Source: an uncultured Eubacteriaceae bacterium (GTDB lineage Bacteria > Bacillota > Clostridia > Lachnospirales > CAG-274). Taken from it: a DNA stretch of 9,034 nucleotides. How positions within the stretch are numbered: position 1 is the first letter of the stretch; every line of letters starts with the position of its first letter. The stretch spans positions 1 through 9,034 of the forward strand of contig CANOGI010000076.1 of the NCBI GenBank assembly GCA_947565475.1, given 5' to 3'. Below the pieces are notes generated by a model. It was not told the origin of the DNA. It made no database searches and was given only the letters and a program-made list of their open reading frames with translations. This document shows positions 5,897 to 9,034 of the stretch, piece by piece. The translations under genes and the position numbers were made by a program.

Positions 5897-5969
5897 AAAA
5901 AAGACCCTATTAGAAATTTTTAAAAGACTGTTTTCAATCTTTCTAAAAATTTCTAACAGGGTCTTTTTT
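5897..5969. terminator. Very long bidirectional terminator between malQ and nrdG
   Basis: AAAAAAGACCCT (5897-5908) pairs with AGGGTCTTTTTT (5958-5969). After one A/C mismatch, the stem continues for 13 perfect pairs (5910-5922 with 5944-5956). That gives about 25 bp with T-runs in both directions. It lies 33 bp beyond the nrdG stop and 328 bp beyond the malQ stop, where the two transcripts converge, so it should stop both. The gap 5786-5896 shows nothing else, apart from a TTGATTGACTATAAAT motif (about 5866) that recurs in similar form near 3796 and 3888. Confidence 0.9.
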
Positions 5970-6002
5970 CTCTTTTCCCCTTTTTATCCTCTCACTGAAA
6001 AA

Positions 6003-6497
6003 TCACTCTTCTTTAACAAGTACGACCTCAGACCTTTTAATAGTTTTCTTAACGTCGATAACTCTTTGGTTCGACGACCCTCTCCAGTGAATAGAATTGT
6101 CCTTAAACTCCTCAATAAACTTCCCGTCCACAATAACATCGATTTTTGGAATAAAATCCAAAGTGTTGATGTTCTCCCAAATATACCCCGTGTAAAGCCA
6201 GATTGTCTTTTCCGGAAATTTTTCTTTTATATCTGATATAAGCCCGCCTATACATTCCCTGTTTCGGATAAAAAGCGGGTCACCCCCGCTTAGCGTGATT
6301 CCGTTTATATAGTCTCTGCCAAGCTCCTTAAAAATTTCCGCTTTCGCCGACTCGTCAAATAAAAGACCGTCGTCTGGATTCCATGTAATCGGGTTGTGAC
6401 AGCCTCCGCATCTGTGCTCACATCCCGAAACCCATAAAACCACTCTAAGACCAAACCCGTTAAGCATATCATCCTTTGTAATATTATGGTATCTCAT
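6003..6497 (-). CDS. nrdG: Anaerobic ribonucleotide reductase activating protein (radical SAM)
   Basis: This cytoplasmic iron-sulphur enzyme cleaves S-adenosylmethionine to form a 5'-deoxyadenosyl radical that creates the stable glycyl radical on NrdD. At 164 residues it has normal NrdG length. The radical-SAM cluster motif is CEHRCGGC (C26, C30, C33), the spacing CX3CX2C of the family. TLSGGDPL (68-75) is the SAM-binding GGD/GGE segment, and WLYTGY, DVIVDGKF and WRGSSNQRVID further match NrdG. The ATG at 6497 is chosen because AAGGAAGGA lies 7 bases upstream. A TTG at 6518 would sit ahead of that site and add seven residues without its own. It follows nrdD by 123 bp with no strong hairpin between them, so cotranscription from the nrdD promoter is likely. 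It ends at the long bidirectional terminator. Confidence 0.97.
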   Translation of the reverse strand: MRYHNITKDDMLNGFGLRVVLWVSGCEHRCGGCHNPITWNPDDGLLFDESAKAEIFKELGRDYINGITLSGGDPLFIRNRECIGGLISDIKEKFPEKTIWLYTGYIWENINTLDFIPKIDVIVDGKFIEEFKDNSIHWRGSSNQRVIDVKKTIKRSEVVLVKEE

Positions 6498-6620
6498 TAA
6501 AAAATCCTTCCTTATCAAGTAAAAAACTTCTTTAAACTAAGTTTGCTATTTTTTTAACTGTCATATAATTTTTTAGTCTGAAACCTTTCATGACTACTTA
6601 AAAAATCAGTATCTACATTT
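6498..6620 (-). other. nrdD-nrdG intercistronic gap
   Basis: These 123 AT-rich bases contain the nrdG ribosome binding site and only a weak AAACT/AGTTT mini-stem near 6535-6545 followed by an A-rich run on the minus strand. No intrinsic terminator or promoter is convincing. The nrd genes are usually closer than this, so partial attenuation between them is possible. Confidence 0.35.
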
Positions 6621-8771
6621 CTACATACTCTTTCTGTCTCTGATTTCAGCCATTTTAGCGGCGTTGAGCCTTGTGTCCCCGTGTACCCTCGAATAACTTA
6701 AATACCCGTTCATTCTGTCTATTTTCGTAAGGTTAGAGCTTCCGCACTTTGGACATATATCCATAGATAACTCCTGATGGCCGCAGTCGTCACAGTATGC
6801 GAGAGATAAATTCACTCCCTCATAAAATCCCATTTTCATAGCCCTTCTCACAAGAGTTTTAACAGCTTCTCTGTTATAGCTTATGGGGTATTTAACATAT
6901 TGTATTTTCCCCCCGTTGAGTAAGTCCCAAAATCTCTTTTCAAGGTCTTGTTTTTTAATGGGAGAAATGTCCTCGGACACATGACAGTGAAAAGAATTGC
7001 TGACATATTCCCTATCCGAAACATTCGGAATAATGCCGTATTTTTTTCTAAACTGAGTCACCTGCAAACCGCATAAACTCTCAGCGGGTGTTCCGTATAT
7101 AGCGTATAAAACACCGTCCTCTTTCTTAAACTCGTCTGTTTTCTTGTTTATATATTCCATAACCTCCAAAGCGAATTGTCCGTCCTCCGCTATGGATTTT
7201 TTGTTATATAGCCTTTGAAGTTCGTTAAGGGCGGTAATCCCGAAAGAAACCGTAACATATTTTAAAAGAGGTCGTATTTTCTCATTGGGTTTAAGATGCC
7301 CGCCGTAAAATCCTCCCTCACAGTAAGCGAGAGGATTTGTAGAAGCTTTCATCTCACCCAAATACTCAATAGTCCTTATGTGTAAATTTCTTATCATCTC
7401 AAGATAATAGTCCAAAACCTCATAAAAATCCCTGCTCTCGGCTCTCGATTTCGCCAAAATCATTGGTAAGTGCAGGGATATGGCTCCGGCGTTCCATCTG
7501 CCTACAATAACAGGCTTGTCATTCTCGTCAGCGGGGCTCATTCCCCCACGCTCAAACCAAAGGGATAAAAACGCCCGGCAGCCCATGGGACTTATAACAA
7601 CACCGTACTTCTGATAAGCCCTCGCCACATAGCTGTCGCCGGATAAGCTCAGCCAGTCGGGATACATAGTATATCTTGAGCACTCTATGCCGGCGTTAAA
7701 AACGTCCTCAAGCTCGCCGCCCTCTCCGTGAAGCTTCTCGTCGTAGAGGAAAACTATTTTAGGAAAAAGCACTGGTTTTTTACAGTCGCTTTTTCCCTGC
7801 CCGTTCTTGTGTACCTCCAAAGCCGTAATCGACGCCATTTTAGCGAATTTTGACTTGCCAAGTCCCAGCGTTATTGTTATAAAGGGATAATCACCTCTTG
7901 ACGAGCCGACTGAATTAAGCTTATACTCAATCCCCTGGAATCCCTGCTCAAATTCCCTCTTAACTTTTTTCTCCGCCTTAATTTTAGCATAATCGCGGTC
8001 GTCCTCCGATATGTCATAACCTTTACAGTGTTTAATAACATCTAAAATATCATCATAATATTTTTTAAAACTCTTCTCCGCGTATGGCTCAAGAATCTTG
8101 TCTATCTCCGGAACGGTAAACCCGCCGTATTGCTGCGCCGCCGTTGAGAGTACAATATCGCCTATAACGTCAAAAGCCACCTTAAGGGTTTTCGGCTCGT
8201 TATACCAGAGATTGCCCATCTCAAAACCGCCCCTTAAAACGTTTTCCATATCAAACAGACAGCAATTCATAGTATCTCGCCTTGAGGCCATATCGTGTAT
8301 ATAAATATATCCGTCCTTGCAGGCTTGCAGCTCATCAGTGGTTAAAAAGAATTTCTGATAAAGCTCCTTGTTTAAATGATTGTATATAAGGCTCCTTTTT
8401 GTAGCCACAAGAGCGCTGTCCGTATTGCTGTTTTCCTTGTCCCCTATATACATAATTGACTGAGCCTTTTGATAAACGTCGTCAAGCATATGGACAAAGT
8501 CTTTTTTATAATTTCTATAATCTTTATAGCTTTTGGCTACTTTTGGTTCAACCGCCTCAAGGGCGCTTTCAACTAAATTGTGCATAGTCTGAATAGGAAC
8601 GTCCGAAAATCCGTTTTCAGAAATTTTACGCCTTATAAACTCACATATCATATCGGTTTCGGACTTTTTAAACTTGTACATAACCCTGTTGGCGGACTTA
8701 GTAACCGCGGCGATAATCTTATTCTCATCAAAATCCTCTAAAGTCCCGTCCTTTTTAATAATCCTAACCAT
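6621..8771 (-). CDS. nrdD: Anaerobic (class III) ribonucleoside-triphosphate reductase
   Basis: This cytoplasmic glycyl-radical enzyme reduces ribonucleoside triphosphates to deoxy forms for DNA synthesis without oxygen. At 716 residues it is close to the 712 of E. coli NrdD. Residues 1-95 form an ATP-cone regulatory domain (VRIIKKDGTLEDFDENKI opening) that senses ATP/dATP. The catalytic ten-stranded barrel follows. Candidate active-site cysteines are C170/C171 in MNCCLFD and C398 in MGCRAF, matching by position E. coli C175 and C384. A zinc site is formed by C660, C663, C673 and C676. The glycyl-radical segment is RMNGYL with G689 (E. coli G681), followed by RLNAAKMAEIRDR. The start ATG has AAAGGAG 9 bases upstream. 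nrdG lies downstream on the same strand. I see no NrdR-type paired palindromes in the 110 bp upstream. All key residues are intact, so it should be functional. Confidence 0.98.
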   Translation of the reverse strand: MVRIIKKDGTLEDFDENKIIAAVTKSANRVMYKFKKSETDMICEFIRRKISENGFSDVPIQTMHNLVESALEAVEPKVAKSYKDYRNYKKDFVHMLDDVYQKAQSIMYIGDKENSNTDSALVATKRSLIYNHLNKELYQKFFLTTDELQACKDGYIYIHDMASRRDTMNCCLFDMENVLRGGFEMGNLWYNEPKTLKVAFDVIGDIVLSTAAQQYGGFTVPEIDKILEPYAEKSFKKYYDDILDVIKHCKGYDISEDDRDYAKIKAEKKVKREFEQGFQGIEYKLNSVGSSRGDYPFITITLGLGKSKFAKMASITALEVHKNGQGKSDCKKPVLFPKIVFLYDEKLHGEGGELEDVFNAGIECSRYTMYPDWLSLSGDSYVARAYQKYGVVISPMGCRAFLSLWFERGGMSPADENDKPVIVGRWNAGAISLHLPMILAKSRAESRDFYEVLDYYLEMIRNLHIRTIEYLGEMKASTNPLAYCEGGFYGGHLKPNEKIRPLLKYVTVSFGITALNELQRLYNKKSIAEDGQFALEVMEYINKKTDEFKKEDGVLYAIYGTPAESLCGLQVTQFRKKYGIIPNVSDREYVSNSFHCHVSEDISPIKKQDLEKRFWDLLNGGKIQYVKYPISYNREAVKTLVRRAMKMGFYEGVNLSLAYCDDCGHQELSMDICPKCGSSNLTKIDRMNGYLSYSRVHGDTRLNAAKMAEIRDRKSM

Positions 8772-8815
8772 AACAAAAACTCCTTTCCAAAAAACAAAAC
8801 CGGTCTTTCCCTTGA

Positions 8816-8845
8816 AATATACTATAGCTGACTCAAAAAAAGCAA
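8816..8845 (-). promoter_or_regulatory. Candidate nrdD promoter
   Basis: On the minus strand TTGCTT (8845-8840), an 18-base spacer and TATATT (8821-8816) would start transcription near 8809, about 38 bases before the nrdD ATG. The match is moderate. An alternative -35, TTGACT (8889-8884), overlaps the first bases of repeat copy B but has no well-spaced -10. Confidence 0.35.
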
Positions 8846-8884
8846 AAAGAAAAAATCATTTTGCTTATAGAAATCTATATAAAA

Positions 8885-9034
8885 GTCAAGACTACTCGAA
8901 TTTTTTTATAACAAAAATTCTCGTAACCAACGGCGAAAGTATTCGCCTTTGTATTCAGCGGGAGGCTGGTCGCAAAACTTCGTTTTGCCGCTCACCCTCG
9001 CGACCTGGCTCGCGCTCCCCCCAACTACAAGAGT
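8885..9034 (+). repeat. Dispersed structured repeat, copy B, cut by window end
   Basis: The same element as at 5627: GAATTTTT (8898-8905) with AAAAATTC (8913-8920), GGCGAA (8932-8937) with TTCGCC (8942-8947), and a closing stem TTGTA (8949-8953) with TACAA (9026-9030). The inner arm GGTCGC (8968-8973) with GCGACC (9000-9005) is stronger than in copy A. It carries an extra perfect hairpin, GCAAAAC (8972-8978) with GTTTTGC (8982-8988), absent from copy A, which competes for its base. The window stops at ACAAGAGT, just where copy A has its last C-rich/G-rich hairpin, so the element or an attached gene may continue to the right. It points away from nrdD, 113 bp upstream of its start. Confidence 0.75.

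Noticed and set aside
8772..8884. NrdR operator upstream of nrdD
   Set aside because: I looked for paired ACAC...GTGT-type palindromes and found none. The only short palindromic stretch near 8818-8826 is AT-only and does not fit.
8884..8912. nrdD promoter with TTGACT overlapping repeat copy B
   Set aside because: The nearest TATAAG-like box is only 14 bases away, too close for a normal sigma-A promoter. The TTGCTT/TATATT pair is better placed.

Overview
The window looks like chromosomal DNA from an anaerobic, low-GC Firmicute, most likely a gut-type member of the Clostridia. The reasons are AT-rich non-coding DNA, AGGAGG-type ribosome binding sites, sigma-A-like promoters, an oxygen-sensitive class III ribonucleotide reductase, and Gram-positive style exported proteins. 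No species call is possible from the sequence alone.

Layout. Positions 1-617 are non-coding and repeat-rich. They hold two perfect hairpins, a 2 x 38 bp tandem repeat, a MITE-like palindromic element with 16-bp terminal inverted repeats, and a bidirectional intrinsic terminator. Positions 618-3131 (minus strand) carry three exported or membrane genes in the order acidic secreted protein, single-pass membrane protein, Ala-rich secreted protein. The first and third share two motifs and appear to be diverged paralogues. Positions 3132-3981 are a long AT-rich intergenic region. It holds a consensus-like minus-strand promoter about 395 bp upstream of the surface genes, the malQ promoter, and a degenerate copy of a dispersed repeat. 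malQ (4-alpha-glucanotransferase) runs forward at 3982-5568. After it come a well-preserved copy of the dispersed repeat and a very long hairpin terminator shared with the convergent genes. nrdG and nrdD (anaerobic ribonucleotide reductase activase and catalytic subunit) occupy 6003-8771 on the minus strand. A second well-preserved repeat copy starts at 8885 and runs off the window end.

How the genes work together. nrdD and nrdG are one functional unit: NrdG uses S-adenosylmethionine to install the glycyl radical on NrdD, which makes dNTP precursors without oxygen. malQ is a single housekeeping glucan-metabolism gene with its own promoter. The three surface genes look like one export/envelope locus of unknown function. 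The last gene has the strongest ribosome binding site and its own terminator, which suggests an abundant product.

The most interesting non-coding signal is a repeat of about 125-160 bp, present as copies at 5627-5785 (+), 8885-9034 (+) and, degenerate, 3756-3884 (-). The two good copies differ almost only in predicted loops, and the one stem change keeps pairing (G-U to G-C). This suggests a structured RNA or a hairpin-based mobile element with no protein gene attached.
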